Positions 1 to 8,927 of a DNA stretch of 64,000 bases are shown in pieces; positions within the stretch are counted from its first letter, which is position 1; every line of letters begins with the position of its first letter. The notes under the pieces were generated by a model. The model made no database searches. It saw only the letters and a list, made by a program, of their open reading frames with translations, and had not been told where the DNA came from. Source of the stretch: Hyphomicrobiales bacterium (GTDB lineage Bacteria; Pseudomonadota; Alphaproteobacteria; Rhizobiales; Devosiaceae); the NCBI GenBank assembly GCA_027487555.1, contig JAIYDI010000042.1:62001-126000 (forward strand). Direction: 5' to 3'. The position numbers and the translations under genes are program-made.

Positions 1-174
1 CGCCTCGACCACCTGCGCCACACCACTGACGATCGCCGGCGGGACGATGGTGCGGGCCGGGCGCTCGGCAACCTCGCGCATCATGCTCTGCAGATCGGAC
101 GGCGCCCTGGTTTCCGCAGACTTATTGACGTGGTTGAGTACAGCCTGTTGTGGGTCGAAACGATACATCTTCAT
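1..174 (-). CDS. Partial N-terminus, probable undecaprenyl-phosphate sugar phosphotransferase
   Basis: Only the first 58 codons are present; the gene runs off the left edge. The reading frame begins MKMYRFDPQQ on the minus strand and stays open to base 1. The segment around residues 45-58 (PPAIVSGVAQVVEA) resembles the stretch just before the first membrane helix of WcaJ/ExoY-type polyprenyl glycosylphosphotransferases. These enzymes transfer a sugar phosphate to undecaprenyl phosphate to start exopolysaccharide synthesis. The assignment rests mainly on context: the gene lies 54 bp downstream of a glycosyltransferase and a Wza-like export gene on the same strand. The catalytic C-terminal domain is outside the window, so the identity is tentative. 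Confidence 0.45.
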   Translation of the reverse strand, partial: MKMYRFDPQQAVLNHVNKSAETRAPSDLQSMMREVAERPARTIVPPAIVSGVAQVVEA

Positions 175-228
175 CACCGGTCGCAGTAATACCGGGACAG
201 GTGTAGCGGCGAGCCATGAAGATCAGGT

Positions 229-1377
229 TTAGTTCGAGCCCTGCTTCTTTCGGTTCGCCAGGGCGGTCCGATACAGCGCTTCGATCTGTCCGGCCATGTG
301 CGCCACCGAAAACCCGGCACGGATGAACCTGAGGCGCTCCATCGCCTCGGCACGGGCTGCAGCCGGATCGTCGAGGGCATGCTGCATCGCAGCGGCCAAT
401 GCCGGAGCATCGGCAGCCGGCACCAGGCTGCCTGCTGTTGGGCCATAGATCTCCGCGATGCCGCCCACTTGCGTCGAGATCACCGGCAAGGCCGCGGCCG
501 CTGCCTCAAGGATCACATAGGGAAGCGACTCGGCGAGCGACGGGATAACCACGACGCGACCATTCTGCAGCGCGTCACGGGCAGGCCGGACACCCAGCAG
601 GCGCACGCGTCCCACAAGGTCGGGCTGGGCAATCCGCGCCGCTACGGCTCCGAGGTCCGGGCCGCCTCCTGCCATTGCAAGGGTTGCCGGCGTCCCGTCC
701 GGCCTGCGACAGGTCGCGAGAGCGTCAAGCATGAACGGAATGCCCTTGGCCGTGCGGAACTCGCCGATGAACACGAAGTCAGCCGCGTCCGGCAGCGGGA
801 TGATCGGCGCGAATTCTCCTGTGGTCAGGCCGTTGTAGATCACTGGATACGGCGCGCCCGGCGTGCCGATCTGTTCGATATAGGCTGAGCGGGCGAACGC
901 ACTCTCGAAAACGAAGGCATCCGTCGCACCCATTATCGCGCGCTCGATCATCCGGAACGCGCGTCCGGCGGCGCTGCCGGGCTGGAAGTTCAGTACTCCG
1001 CCATGTGGCGTGTAGAGGGCTACGCGGTCGCGGTGACCGATTCGGCCAAGCCGAGCATTGAGCCCGCCCTTGGCACCATGCCCATGCAGCACATCGATAT
1101 CGAGCTGCTTGGCCAGCGCCCGCACCTTGAAGGGCGTCGTCAGATCCTGCGGACCCAGCATTCGGGGGATAGGCAGCGAGTGGATGCCCAGCTTGCAGGA
1201 GGCCGATAAGGCAGCGAGGCGCTGTTCGGTCAGGGCGTCTGTATGCAGGCTGTCGGCGATGATGCCGATCTCGTGGCCCCGCTGCGCCAACGCCTGCGTC
1301 AGGTCGGAGACGTGTCGAAAGAGCCCGCCGACCGGTGCTCGCAAGATCTGCAGGATGCGGAGTGGGGGTGCTGTCAC
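229..1377 (-). CDS. GT4-family glycosyltransferase (exopolysaccharide locus)
   Basis: The 382-residue product has the two Rossmann halves of a GT-B glycosyltransferase. The N-terminal half opens with PPLRILQILRAPVGGLFRHV, the usual acceptor-side glycine loop, and includes HGHGAKGG near residue 100. The C-terminal half carries FIGEFRTAKGIPFMLDAL and the nucleotide-sugar motif PSLAESLPYVILEAAAAALP, an E-x7-E element near residue 285. It would transfer a sugar from a nucleotide donor to a growing lipid-linked repeat unit at the cytoplasmic face of the inner membrane. The start overlaps the stop of the upstream wza-like gene by 4 bp (ATGA), which implies translational coupling. Donor and acceptor cannot be deduced. 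Confidence 0.85.
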   Translation of the reverse strand: MTAPPLRILQILRAPVGGLFRHVSDLTQALAQRGHEIGIIADSLHTDALTEQRLAALSASCKLGIHSLPIPRMLGPQDLTTPFKVRALAKQLDIDVLHGHGAKGGLNARLGRIGHRDRVALYTPHGGVLNFQPGSAAGRAFRMIERAIMGATDAFVFESAFARSAYIEQIGTPGAPYPVIYNGLTTGEFAPIIPLPDAADFVFIGEFRTAKGIPFMLDALATCRRPDGTPATLAMAGGGPDLGAVAARIAQPDLVGRVRLLGVRPARDALQNGRVVVIPSLAESLPYVILEAAAAALPVISTQVGGIAEIYGPTAGSLVPAADAPALAAAMQHALDDPAAARAEAMERLRFIRAGFSVAHMAGQIEALYRTALANRKKQGSN

Positions 1378-1928
1378 AATACGCCCTTGCCTACCACGAT
1401 TGCATCGCCGGGAAGGATTACAGCATCGGGCGCCAGCATGCCCTTCATCATCTCGTCGCCCTGCCTGCGATAGACCGTGACCAGACCGCGACTGGCGCTG
1501 TCGGTATAGCCCCCTGCGACGCTGATCGCGGCCCGCACCGTCATGCCGTAGGAATAGGGGAACTGTCCGGCCGTCTTGACTTCACCCTGGATAAAGAAGG
1601 GCCGGTACGTGTCGATCTCGACGGCGACGCTGGGGTCACGGATAAAACCGGCCGCCAGCGCTGCAGAAACCGCTCCCGCCGCCGCCTGCGTGGTCTTGCC
1701 GCGCACAGCCACGGCGCCGATCAGCGGCATGGAGATTTTCCCGGCATCATCGACGCGATAGGACCTGCTGAGTTCCGTCTCGCCATAGACCGTCACCCGA
1801 ACGATGTCGCCGCTGTCCAGCGTATAGGGCAGGGTGATCGAACTCGTCATCAGGTCGCCCCGCGCATTGATGGCGCAGGCGCTGAGCGGAATGAAGAGAA
1901 GCAGCAGCAGAAGCCGGAACAAACGCAT
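1374..1928 (-). CDS. Wza/OtnA-like polysaccharide export lipoprotein
   Basis: I start this 184-residue protein at the internal Met (MRLFRLLLLLLFIPLSACA) because it gives a perfect lipoprotein signal peptide with lipobox LSAC and the mature N-terminal Cys at residue 18. Upstream codons would put a hydrophilic stretch before it. The mature part has the poly_export layout: YTLDSGDIVRVTVYGETELS, then the GKISMPLIGAVAVRGKTTQA box, then a SLBB-like segment with PFFIQGEVKTAGQFPYSYGM. It would form the periplasmic/outer-membrane channel for exopolysaccharide. At about half the length of E. coli Wza it resembles the short single-SLBB versions common in alphaproteobacteria. It is the first gene of a minus-strand operon and is divergent from the Wzc-like gene. 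Confidence 0.88.
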   Translation of the reverse strand: MRLFRLLLLLLFIPLSACAINARGDLMTSSITLPYTLDSGDIVRVTVYGETELSRSYRVDDAGKISMPLIGAVAVRGKTTQAAAGAVSAALAAGFIRDPSVAVEIDTYRPFFIQGEVKTAGQFPYSYGMTVRAAISVAGGYTDSASRGLVTVYRRQGDEMMKGMLAPDAVILPGDAIVVGKGVL

Positions 1929-2082
1929 GGAAGAACCACATAATGACCTATGTCGAATGTCGGGCTTCATGGTTAATTTTGTGCTTAAGGCGGTCCGATG
2001 TGTTGGCGATATGCAACGCGGCTTAACCGAATCTTGACCACGTTCCGCCCACCTTGGGGCGAGTAAGCGTGGGGTATAACGA

Positions 2083-4200
2083 ATGCAGAGCGCCGATTCT
2101 TCTCAGGCACTCGGGTCGGGGGCGGTTGCCTATGGCGAAACCGACCGGCTGGACATGGCCGGGCTTCTCTTTGCCATTCGTTTGCGCTGGGTGCGCATTG
2201 TCCTCGTGACGCTGGTTGTCACCGCGTTGGTCGGCGGGGTGCTGCTGTTTGTTCCCAAGACCTATGAGTCGTCGGCTAGCCTGCTCGTCGAGCAGCGCGA
2301 CAACAGCTACACCGGCAGTGCCGCGCAATCGGGCACCGCCGTCGGCATGGATGCCTTGATGTCGAGCCAGATCGAGCTGATCAAGTCGCGCGATCTGCTG
2401 CTCGAAGTAGAAAAGGCCGAGGGTCTTGAAACTGTAGCCGAATTTGCGACGCCGACGCCGTCTCCGGTCGGCATTCTGCTGACCGCGCTCGGTCGCCCGC
2501 CCGCACCGCGCAGCGTCGAGGAAACCGTGCTCGCCAACCTCGCCGACCGGATGACGGTGATCCGCGAACGCGACTCGGCTGTGATCTCTATTTTTGTGCG
2601 CTCCACAGACCCCGTGCGCGCAGCGAGCCTTGCGAATGCCATCGCCGCAGCGCATGTCAAGCGGCGCGCCCAGCAATCGGCCAGCGATGCGGCCGAAGCC
2701 ACAGTGTGGCTGCAGCAGGAGATCGACAGGCTGCGTCTCAGGGTACAGCAGGCCGACACCGCCGTTGCCAGCTTCAAGGTGAAGAACAACCTCTTCACGG
2801 GCAGCAACGCCACGCCGCTGGCGGACCAGCAACTCTCCACCGTCACCCAGCAAATCGCAGATGCCCAGCAGCGCAAGAATACCGCCGAGGCGCGCGCCAT
2901 AACCATCCGCCAGATGCTGGCTTCCGGGCAATCGCTCGATTCCATCGCCGATGTGCGCGAGTCGCCGTCCTATCAGCGGCTGCTCGATAGCCGTTCTGCT
3001 CTGCAGGCGGATCTTGCGCAGAAATCGACGACGCTGCTTGGCAACCACCCGACCATCAAGGCGCTGAAAGCGCAGATCCGCGACCTGAACGCTCAGCTTC
3101 TGGACGAAGGTCGCAAGGTTGCCGATTCGCTGGAGGCCGAGGCCAATGTCGAAGCTGCGCTGGTGAAGCGGCTGACTGCCGATCTCGGCAATGCACGGAC
3201 AAATGTTGGCGACGCCACAAAGGGTGGCGTGACACTCGATGGCCTCGAGCGCGAGGCGAAAGCGCAGCGCGACCTGCTCGAAAGCTACCTGACGAAGTAT
3301 TCCGATGCGCTGTCACGCAGCGCCGACAATGCCGTGCTGCCGGACGTCCGCATCGTCTCCGAGGCAGCACCCTCGGCTGATCCCGCCTCACCGAAGGTGA
3401 CCTTCATTGTCGGCATGGTGGCATTTGTCACGGCCGCGCTGCAGATTGGCGGCGTGGTTTTCGGAGCGCTACTGGCTGGCCGAACCATCGGCGATCGTCT
3501 TGCCGAAGAGGAGGTCGATGCCGAGATCGCGGAAAGTGACGAAGAGACCGAGGCCGTGGTGGCGCGCGAGCCCATAGCCAAGCGCGAGCCGCGGCTCGCA
3601 AAGCGTGCGGAACCCTCCCCGGAACCAGAACGCGGCCGGGCCTTCCTCGCCTCTGACCTCGCTGGTATCGCGGCGCGGGTCGACGCAGGCAGCATCTCTG
3701 CAATCCTGCTGGTCGGTCTCGATGAAACCGCCGACCGGGCGGCCGTCGTCGGGCATTTCGTTGATCTTGCCATCGCTGCCGGCCTAAGCGTTGCCACGGT
3801 CGAAGCTGGGCGGCCGTCAGTCTCCCAATCGTCCGAGCCGGGCATTTCCGACTTGAGCCTCGATCTGGCCGACTATGGCGAGGTGGTGCACCAGTTCAAC
3901 GAGCAGATGGCCGTGGTGCCCTGGGGCAACGGCAAGCGCCTCGACTGGCGCTCGCCAAAGCCCTTGATTCTCGCCGAGGCGCTTGCGGACATCTACGAGC
4001 TGGTGCTGATCGATGCCGGGCCGGTCGGCATGGCGTCCAATCTGCCGATCTTTGCCGGTCTTGCTGCCGAGGTGCTGCTCGTCGCCGATGCCTCTGCCGA
4101 TGCGGCGACGCTGTCGCGGGTAAGACGAGATATCGGGCGGTTGGGCTTCGAGGTCGCCGGTGTCATCGTGCCCGACCGCGGCCTCGCCGCTGTCGCCTGA
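2083..4200 (+). CDS. Wzc/GumC-like polysaccharide co-polymerase with degenerate tyrosine-kinase domain
   Basis: This 705-residue inner-membrane protein controls polysaccharide chain length and export together with the Wza-like channel. A Wzz domain spans about residues 25-120 with TM1 near 35-58. A long periplasmic coiled coil follows (about 190-410), then a proline-rich PSADPASPK motif and TM2 near 445-470. The cytoplasmic end looks like a BY-kinase/ParA fold, but the Walker A position reads ILLVGLDETADRAAV with no GKT/S. The Walker-B-like strand (ELVLIDAGPVG) survives, and no C-terminal tyrosine cluster is present. I infer a catalytically dead kinase domain. The next gene begins 2 bp after the stop. 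Confidence 0.85.
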   Translation: MQSADSSQALGSGAVAYGETDRLDMAGLLFAIRLRWVRIVLVTLVVTALVGGVLLFVPKTYESSASLLVEQRDNSYTGSAAQSGTAVGMDALMSSQIELIKSRDLLLEVEKAEGLETVAEFATPTPSPVGILLTALGRPPAPRSVEETVLANLADRMTVIRERDSAVISIFVRSTDPVRAASLANAIAAAHVKRRAQQSASDAAEATVWLQQEIDRLRLRVQQADTAVASFKVKNNLFTGSNATPLADQQLSTVTQQIADAQQRKNTAEARAITIRQMLASGQSLDSIADVRESPSYQRLLDSRSALQADLAQKSTTLLGNHPTIKALKAQIRDLNAQLLDEGRKVADSLEAEANVEAALVKRLTADLGNARTNVGDATKGGVTLDGLEREAKAQRDLLESYLTKYSDALSRSADNAVLPDVRIVSEAAPSADPASPKVTFIVGMVAFVTAALQIGGVVFGALLAGRTIGDRLAEEEVDAEIAESDEETEAVVAREPIAKREPRLAKRAEPSPEPERGRAFLASDLAGIAARVDAGSISAILLVGLDETADRAAVVGHFVDLAIAAGLSVATVEAGRPSVSQSSEPGISDLSLDLADYGEVVHQFNEQMAVVPWGNGKRLDWRSPKPLILAEALADIYELVLIDAGPVGMASNLPIFAGLAAEVLLVADASADAATLSRVRRDIGRLGFEVAGVIVPDRGLAAVA

Positions 4201-4202
4201 CA

Positions 4203-5237
4203 ATGCAGAACATCCGCTATACACTGTTTCGCGCTGCCTTCGAAGCGCTCGCGCTGAGCCGGATCACCTGGGTCCTGCGGCGGCTGTCACGGGCACGCGG
4301 CCTGATCTTCACACTGCATCGCGTTCTGCCGGAGGCTCCGGCGGATTTTTCGCCCAACGCGATCCTGCAAGTGACACCGACTTTCCTCGAGCAGATGATC
4401 GGTCGGGTGCGGCAACTGGGCTACGAGATTGTGCCGATCGACGAGGGCCTGCGCCGCGTTGCCAGCGACGCGCCGGAGCGGCCGTTTATCGTCCTCACCT
4501 TCGACGACGCCTATCGCGACAACCTTGTCTACGCCTGGCCCGTGCTGTCACGCCTGCAGGCGCCATTTACGCTCTATGTGCCGACTGCGCTTGTCGACGG
4601 GGTGGGCGAGGTCTGGTGGCAGGCACTCGAGGATATTGTCGCGAGCCAGAACGCCATGGCCATCACCCACCACGGCGAAACCGAATACCTGCCTTCGGCG
4701 ACTCTCGGCGAAAAGCAGGTGGCCTACGCTACGCTCTACAGGCGCATGCGGGCGATGCCCGAGATGGACCGAGTCGACCTGATCCGCGGCCTTGCCGAGC
4801 AATACCGGTTGGATCTGGCCCGTCATACGCGCAGCCTGATCATGGATTGGCCAGAGGTGCGCAAGCTTGCCGGGAGTCCGCTGTGCACCATCGGCGCCCA
4901 TACCGTGCATCACTACGAACTCTCCAAGCTCGAGCCTGAACAGGCGCGGCAGGAGATTGCCCAGTCAATGGCCATCCTCAAGGCGCAGTTCGGCTCGGCC
5001 CCGGCGCATTTGAGCTATCCCATCGGCAGCCGCGTCGCCGCTTCGGATCGCGAGTACGGCATCGCCCGCCAATCGGGTCTCGCAAGCGCCGTTACAACGC
5101 GGCCTGGTGCGCTACACGCGCGCCACCGCCATGGCATGTTTGCCCTGCCGCGCATTTCGCTCAACGGATTGTTTCAGGCCCGTCGCTATATCGATGTGCT
5201 TGCGACACCTGCGGTGTTCGATTTGCTGCCTGGCTGA
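4203..5237 (+). CDS. Polysaccharide deacetylase (NodB homology) family protein
   Basis: The 344-residue product carries carbohydrate-esterase-4 signatures. They are FIVLTFDDAYRDN near residue 100 (metal-binding and catalytic Asp pair), GAHTVHHYELSKL near residue 230 (the HxxxH metal site), and HLSYPIG further on. A LIFTLHRVLPE segment precedes the fold, as in other exopolysaccharide-linked NodB proteins. The predicted reaction is removal of N- or O-acetyl groups from a polysaccharide or its lipid-linked precursor. No signal peptide is visible, so a cytoplasmic or membrane-associated site is likely. It starts 2 bp after the Wzc-like gene and is presumably co-transcribed with it. Confidence 0.87.
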   Translation: MQNIRYTLFRAAFEALALSRITWVLRRLSRARGLIFTLHRVLPEAPADFSPNAILQVTPTFLEQMIGRVRQLGYEIVPIDEGLRRVASDAPERPFIVLTFDDAYRDNLVYAWPVLSRLQAPFTLYVPTALVDGVGEVWWQALEDIVASQNAMAITHHGETEYLPSATLGEKQVAYATLYRRMRAMPEMDRVDLIRGLAEQYRLDLARHTRSLIMDWPEVRKLAGSPLCTIGAHTVHHYELSKLEPEQARQEIAQSMAILKAQFGSAPAHLSYPIGSRVAASDREYGIARQSGLASAVTTRPGALHARHRHGMFALPRISLNGLFQARRYIDVLATPAVFDLLPG

Positions 5238-5441
5238 TCAGGCGGGCTTGCTCATCCAGCGGATGATGCCGGCCGCAGGGAAGAACCACGACCCGCCGGC
5301 GACCGCGAAGAACGCTATGAGCCCGAGCGGCGGCAGGCCCGCGAAAAACTGCATATACAGAAATGTGCCGAGCCAGCCCCACACGACGATGGAGAGCAGG
5401 ATAAGCACGGTTCCAAGCAGCTTGCGGGTGCGTTGGGTCAT
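5238..5441 (-). CDS. DUF2842 small membrane protein
   Basis: This 67-residue protein begins MTQRTRKLLGTVL and has two hydrophobic segments (about residues 9-30 and 35-55) ending in WMSKPA. This layout matches the alphaproteobacterial DUF2842 family, whose function is unknown. I prefer the ATG at 5441 because the AGAGG at 5453-5457 lies about 11 bp upstream of it. The next ATG at 5450 is only 2 bp from that site, and the longer extension has no support. It converges with the deacetylase gene, abutting its stop, and is divergent from ctaA. Confidence 0.7.
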   Translation of the reverse strand: MTQRTRKLLGTVLILLSIVVWGWLGTFLYMQFFAGLPPLGLIAFFAVAGGSWFFPAAGIIRWMSKPA

Positions 5442-5544
5442 CGGGGGCATCACCTCTTTGCCGGCGGGGGATGCGGCAATGCCGCCATTGATCCCGTCTG
5501 CTGCAAGGAGTAGCAGACGCCGTCCTCTATGGAGCCCGCCCGCC

Positions 5545-6603
5545 ATGAGCGCAATCGTCCAAACTGCCTCACTTGCCGAACTGTCCGCCGACCGGCTGCG
5601 CCCGGTCCGTATCTGGCTTTATGTGATGGCCTTTCTCGTGCTGTGCATGGTGGTTGTAGGCGGAGCGACCCGTCTGACTGAATCCGGCCTGTCGATCACT
5701 GAGTGGAAGCCGGTCGCGGGCGTGATCCCACCGCTAAGCGAAGCCGATTGGCTCAAGGAATTCGACGCCTACAAGCAGATCCCGCAGGGCCAGCAGAACG
5801 GCTGGATGCAACTCTCCGATTTCCAGTACATCTTCTGGTGGGAATGGGCGCACCGGTTCCTTGGGCGCGTCCTCGGCCTCGCTTTCGCAATTCCATTTGT
5901 TGTCTTCCTCGTGCAGCGCCGCTTCTCATGGACTCTTGCGGCGCCGCTGGCAGGCCTCTTCGTCCTTGGGGCCTTCCAGGGCTTCCTCGGCTGGTGGATG
6001 GTGTCATCGGGCCTGACCAAGCTCACCTCGGTGTCGCAATATCGGCTTGCGGCGCATCTGTTCGCCGCCAGCCTGCTGTTTCTCGCGCTTGTCTGGGTAG
6101 CGCGGCGCCTGACGCCCCTGCCGAGTGGCGCTGGCAACGTCACAAGCCCCGGCTGGCCGGTCTGGCTGCTCCTGGTGCTGGTCGAACTGCAGATCGTGGC
6201 TGGCGCCTTCGTGGCGGGGCTCGATGCCGGCATGGGATACAACACCTGGCCGCTTATGGATGGCGCACTCATCCCCAACGGGCTCGACGTCATCCAGCCC
6301 GCCTGGAAGAACCTGTTCGAGAATGCGCAGACGGTGCAATTCAATCACCGTATTCTGGCTTATGTCCTCGTCGCCTACGTGGCCTTCCTGGTCTGGCGGC
6401 AGGCGAGGAGTGGTGGCTTCGGCGGCGTCCATGGCTGGATGCCGCGCATTGGTCTGCTCGTCGTGCTGCAGGTGGTTCTCGGTATCGGCACCCTTGTCAT
6501 GCAGGTGCCGATCAGCCTTGCGCTTGGTCATCAGGCGCTTGCGTTCATGCTCGCGGGCACAATCGCGGCCTATCTGGCTGACGCAACGCCACGCCGCGTC
6601 TGA
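5545..6603 (+). CDS. ctaA: Haem A synthase (COX15/CtaA)
   Basis: The 352-residue integral membrane protein oxidises the C8 methyl group of haem O to give haem A for aa3-type cytochrome oxidases. Eight hydrophobic segments are visible. Conserved histidines occur in the expected family contexts: EWAHRFLGRVLG, YRLAAHLFAAS, QFNHRILAYVLV and LALGHQALAFM. The early GGATRLTESGLSITEWKPV motif is diagnostic of the alphaproteobacterial/mitochondrial COX15 type. I start at ATG 5545 (MSAIVQTASLAEL); the same frame is open further upstream, but that part overlaps the DUF2842 gene and has no coding character. Confidence 0.95.
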   Translation: MSAIVQTASLAELSADRLRPVRIWLYVMAFLVLCMVVVGGATRLTESGLSITEWKPVAGVIPPLSEADWLKEFDAYKQIPQGQQNGWMQLSDFQYIFWWEWAHRFLGRVLGLAFAIPFVVFLVQRRFSWTLAAPLAGLFVLGAFQGFLGWWMVSSGLTKLTSVSQYRLAAHLFAASLLFLALVWVARRLTPLPSGAGNVTSPGWPVWLLLVLVELQIVAGAFVAGLDAGMGYNTWPLMDGALIPNGLDVIQPAWKNLFENAQTVQFNHRILAYVLVAYVAFLVWRQARSGGFGGVHGWMPRIGLLVVLQVVLGIGTLVMQVPISLALGHQALAFMLAGTIAAYLADATPRRV

Positions 6604-6689
6604 CATTTCCAGCAATTTCAAACGCTTAGAATGTGGTATCATTATACCAAAACGATAAGCCGCTGATATTGAACGAGAAATCTTGTCGC

Positions 6690-6718
6690 TTGACGCAATC
6701 GGTGCTCACGGCTATATG
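6690..6718 (+). promoter_or_regulatory. Sigma-70-type promoter of rplM-rpsI
   Basis: TTGACG (6690-6695) is followed after exactly 17 bp by TATATG (6713-6718). This is a near-consensus housekeeping promoter about 57 bp before the rplM start. A purine-rich AAGGAAAA ribosome site precedes the start codon. Confidence 0.75.
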
Positions 6719-6774
6719 CCGCGCACGAAATCGAGGGCAGGGGAGTTTCCTGCCTGCTTTCAAGGAAAACTAGA

Positions 6775-7239
6775 ATGAGCACCTACACGGCCAAGCCGGA
6801 CGAGATCCAGAAGAAGTGGATCCTGATCGACGCCAAGGACCTGGTGGTCGGCCGTCTCGCCTCCATCATCGCGTCCCGCCTGCGCGGCAAGCACAAGCCG
6901 ACCTACACCCCGCACATGGATGATGGCGACTTCGTCGTTGTCATCAATGCCGAGAAGGTGAAGCTGACCGGAAAGAAGCTCGACCAGCGTCGCTTCTACT
7001 GGCACACCGGCTACCCCGGCGGCATCAAGGATCGCACGCAGCGTGAACTGCTCACAGGCCGCTTCCCGGAGCGTGTTCTCGAGAACGCAGTGCGCCGCAT
7101 GATCCCCGAGGGTCCGCTCGGCCGCAAGCAGCTCGGCAATCTGCGCGTCTATGCCGGCGAAACCCACCCGCATGAGGCTCAGCAGCCCGTGATGCTGGAT
7201 GTCGCGTCCTTCAACTCCAAGAACGTGAGGGCCAAGTAA
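6775..7239 (+). CDS. rplM: 50S ribosomal protein L13
   Basis: The 154-residue product is a full-length L13 with [18 protein letters not shown] at the N-terminus, [17 protein letters not shown], and the [19 protein letters not shown] signature near residue 105. L13 binds 23S rRNA early in large-subunit assembly. It is preceded by a near-consensus promoter and overlaps rpsI by one base (TAATG), the usual rplM-rpsI operon. Confidence 0.98.
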   Translation: MSTYTAKPDEIQKKWILIDAKDLVVGRLASIIASRLRGKHKPTYTPHMDDGDFVVVINAEKVKLTGKKLDQRRFYWHTGYPGGIKDRTQRELLTGRFPERVLENAVRRMIPEGPLGRKQLGNLRVYAGETHPHEAQQPVMLDVASFNSKNVRAK

Positions 7240-7724
7240 TGGCCGAGACCATCAATTCGCTCGAAGACCTGGGCTCTGCCTCTGTCGCCGTCGCGGCCGC
7301 TAACCCGGCCCCCGTCTATGTGCAGAAGCTCGACGCACAGGGTCGCGCCTATGCCACCGGCAAGCGCAAGAACGCCATCGCGCGCGTTTGGCTGAAGCCG
7401 GGTAACGGCAAGATCACCGTCAACGGCAAGGACTTCAACGCGTTCTTCGCCCGCCCGGTGCTCCAGATGATCCTGCAGCAGCCGATCATCGCCGCCGCTC
7501 GCAAGGACCAGTATGATGTCGTCGCCACCGTATCGGGCGGCGGTCTCTCCGGTCAGGCCGGTGCCGTTCGTCACGGCATCTCGAAGGCGCTCACCGAGTT
7601 CGAGCCGGAACTGCGCGCGGTCCTGAAGAAGGGTGGCTTCCTGACCCGTGACAGCCGCGTCGTGGAACGCAAGAAGTACGGTCGTGCCAAGGCACGTCGT
7701 TCCTTCCAGTTCTCCAAGCGCTGA
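7239..7724 (+). CDS. rpsI: 30S ribosomal protein S9
   Basis: The 161-residue S9 has an N-terminal extension of about 35 residues before [18 protein letters not shown], as is usual in alphaproteobacteria. The protein ends with the basic tail [17 protein letters not shown], which reaches into the ribosomal P site. [17 protein letters not shown] in the middle is the family signature. It is translationally coupled to rplM and followed by an intrinsic terminator. Confidence 0.98.
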   Translation: MAETINSLEDLGSASVAVAAANPAPVYVQKLDAQGRAYATGKRKNAIARVWLKPGNGKITVNGKDFNAFFARPVLQMILQQPIIAAARKDQYDVVATVSGGGLSGQAGAVRHGISKALTEFEPELRAVLKKGGFLTRDSRVVERKKYGRAKARRSFQFSKR

Positions 7725-7745
7725 TTTCAGCCTTCACAAGTTTCA

Positions 7746-7780
7746 AAGGGGCCGGAGCAATCCGGCCCCTTCGCTTTGGT
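7746..7780 (+). terminator. Rho-independent terminator after rpsI
   Basis: An 11-bp perfect stem (AAGGGGCCGGA / TCCGGCCCCTT, 7746-7756 with 7761-7771) closes a GCAA tetraloop. The T-rich tail is weak (CGCTTTGG). It ends the rplM-rpsI transcript about 20 bp after rpsI. Confidence 0.8.
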
Positions 7781-7821
7781 GGGCTTGATCTCGTGATGAC
7801 GCACGATCGCAGGCAGCGCGA

Positions 7822-8814
7822 CTAGGCCCGCTTGTGTACCCGAGCACAGACTGCGCGATACAGGCTGTCCGGATCGAAGTCGGGATCAAGGTCCGCGGGG
7901 GCCTGTACTGCGACTTCCTCCGCCGTCAGCGGTGTCATGACGGCGGGGATGATGTCTCGAAAGCGCTCAGGAAACTGCAGTATCGGCAGCTGCCGCAGAA
8001 ACGTTCCCGTTGCCTCCGTGTCTCCGGATGATGCCTCATGCTCGATCCGTGCAAGAAAGCTGAGAATCATTGGCATGAAATGGGCAGGGGTAGCGGCATC
8101 TGCGAATCTACTAGAAGGAATACTGTACATCTGGGCCACATAGGCGTCGGCCGGAACCCGGAAATGTACGCTGTGGCCGTTCTCCATCGCGTGGGTTGTC
8201 CACACAATGCCATTTCGTACCATCCAACGCCGCCTGGTGTTCTCCTTGTCAAACCGGGCCAGATGCAAAAGGTAGAGACCCGGCGCGAAGTTGCGGGCGC
8301 GGTTCGACCAATGAAAGCCGGGCGTAAACCTTACTCTGTGGCTGTGTATCAACTGCTTGCAATACATGTTGTCGATAACCCCGAACCGGCGTTGGTGCAG
8401 TACGGGCGCGTCTCGACTATATTCTGTTTCCGTATGAACGTTATGAAGGACGTTGATGCCGACGGCATTGAGATGCTTGCCGCCGACTTTGCCCAAATAC
8501 GCACCGAAATCCATCTTGATCAAAGGATCGAGGACCAAGAACTCATCCACATCAGTGTAGATGACCCAATCGTAAAGCTTGAGGAGTGCATCGAGGAACA
8601 AAGAGATTTCGTCTGCCCGCTCGCGTTCGTCAAACGGCCGCTGCGGACGCTTGACCACATGTGTCGGAGCGAGATTTTCAGTCGAGTGATCGGTTGAGCC
8701 GTCATCGATGACAATAAGGTTGTCATAACCAAAGTGCCCGCCATAGTATCTGCGCCACAGAGGCAGGAATAAATCCTCGTTGTTCACCTGTGTAACAACT
8801 GCGATGTGGGGCAT
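7822..8814 (-). CDS. GT2-like glycosyltransferase, copy 1 of a paralogous pair
   Basis: The 330-residue protein (start MPHIAVVTQVNNEDL) has a GT-A fold signature: LIVIDDGSTD at residues 33-42 and the metal-binding DVDE at residues 88-91. The rest matches the Glyco_tranf_2_4/GT92-like group, with GKHLNAVGINVLHN and FHWSNRARNFAPGLYLLHL. It probably adds a sugar to a surface glycan in the cytoplasm. The gene at 9332-10321 is a clear paralogue: both share IDDGSTD, KRP, DVDE and NFAPGLYLLHL at equivalent positions. I start at 8814 because the upstream extension has no similarity to the paralogue. Remains of an NTPase gene lie just upstream, copying the arrangement of the second pair. Confidence 0.8.
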   Translation of the reverse strand: MPHIAVVTQVNNEDLFLPLWRRYYGGHFGYDNLIVIDDGSTDHSTENLAPTHVVKRPQRPFDERERADEISLFLDALLKLYDWVIYTDVDEFLVLDPLIKMDFGAYLGKVGGKHLNAVGINVLHNVHTETEYSRDAPVLHQRRFGVIDNMYCKQLIHSHRVRFTPGFHWSNRARNFAPGLYLLHLARFDKENTRRRWMVRNGIVWTTHAMENGHSVHFRVPADAYVAQMYSIPSSRFADAATPAHFMPMILSFLARIEHEASSGDTEATGTFLRQLPILQFPERFRDIIPAVMTPLTAEEVAVQAPADLDPDFDPDSLYRAVCARVHKRA

Positions 8815-8927
8815 CTGTAAGGCTCGGGGATTGGCGGACGCGATGCACCGAGTGCATGGCGAGACTCCAATGCAGCACACTGAACAGCCGGTCCACCAAG
8901 TTTAAGGTCCATTTTGGCGGTGTTCGG

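Noticed and set aside
2032-2082. Promoter for the Wzc-like gene from TTGACC and TATAAC
   Set aside because: The two hexamers are too far apart, and TATAAC lies almost on the start codon.
5107-5544. N-terminal extension of ctaA by 146 codons
   Set aside because: It overlaps the deacetylase end and the DUF2842 gene, is rich in Arg/Ser/Pro, and homologues begin at the MSAIVQ-like start.
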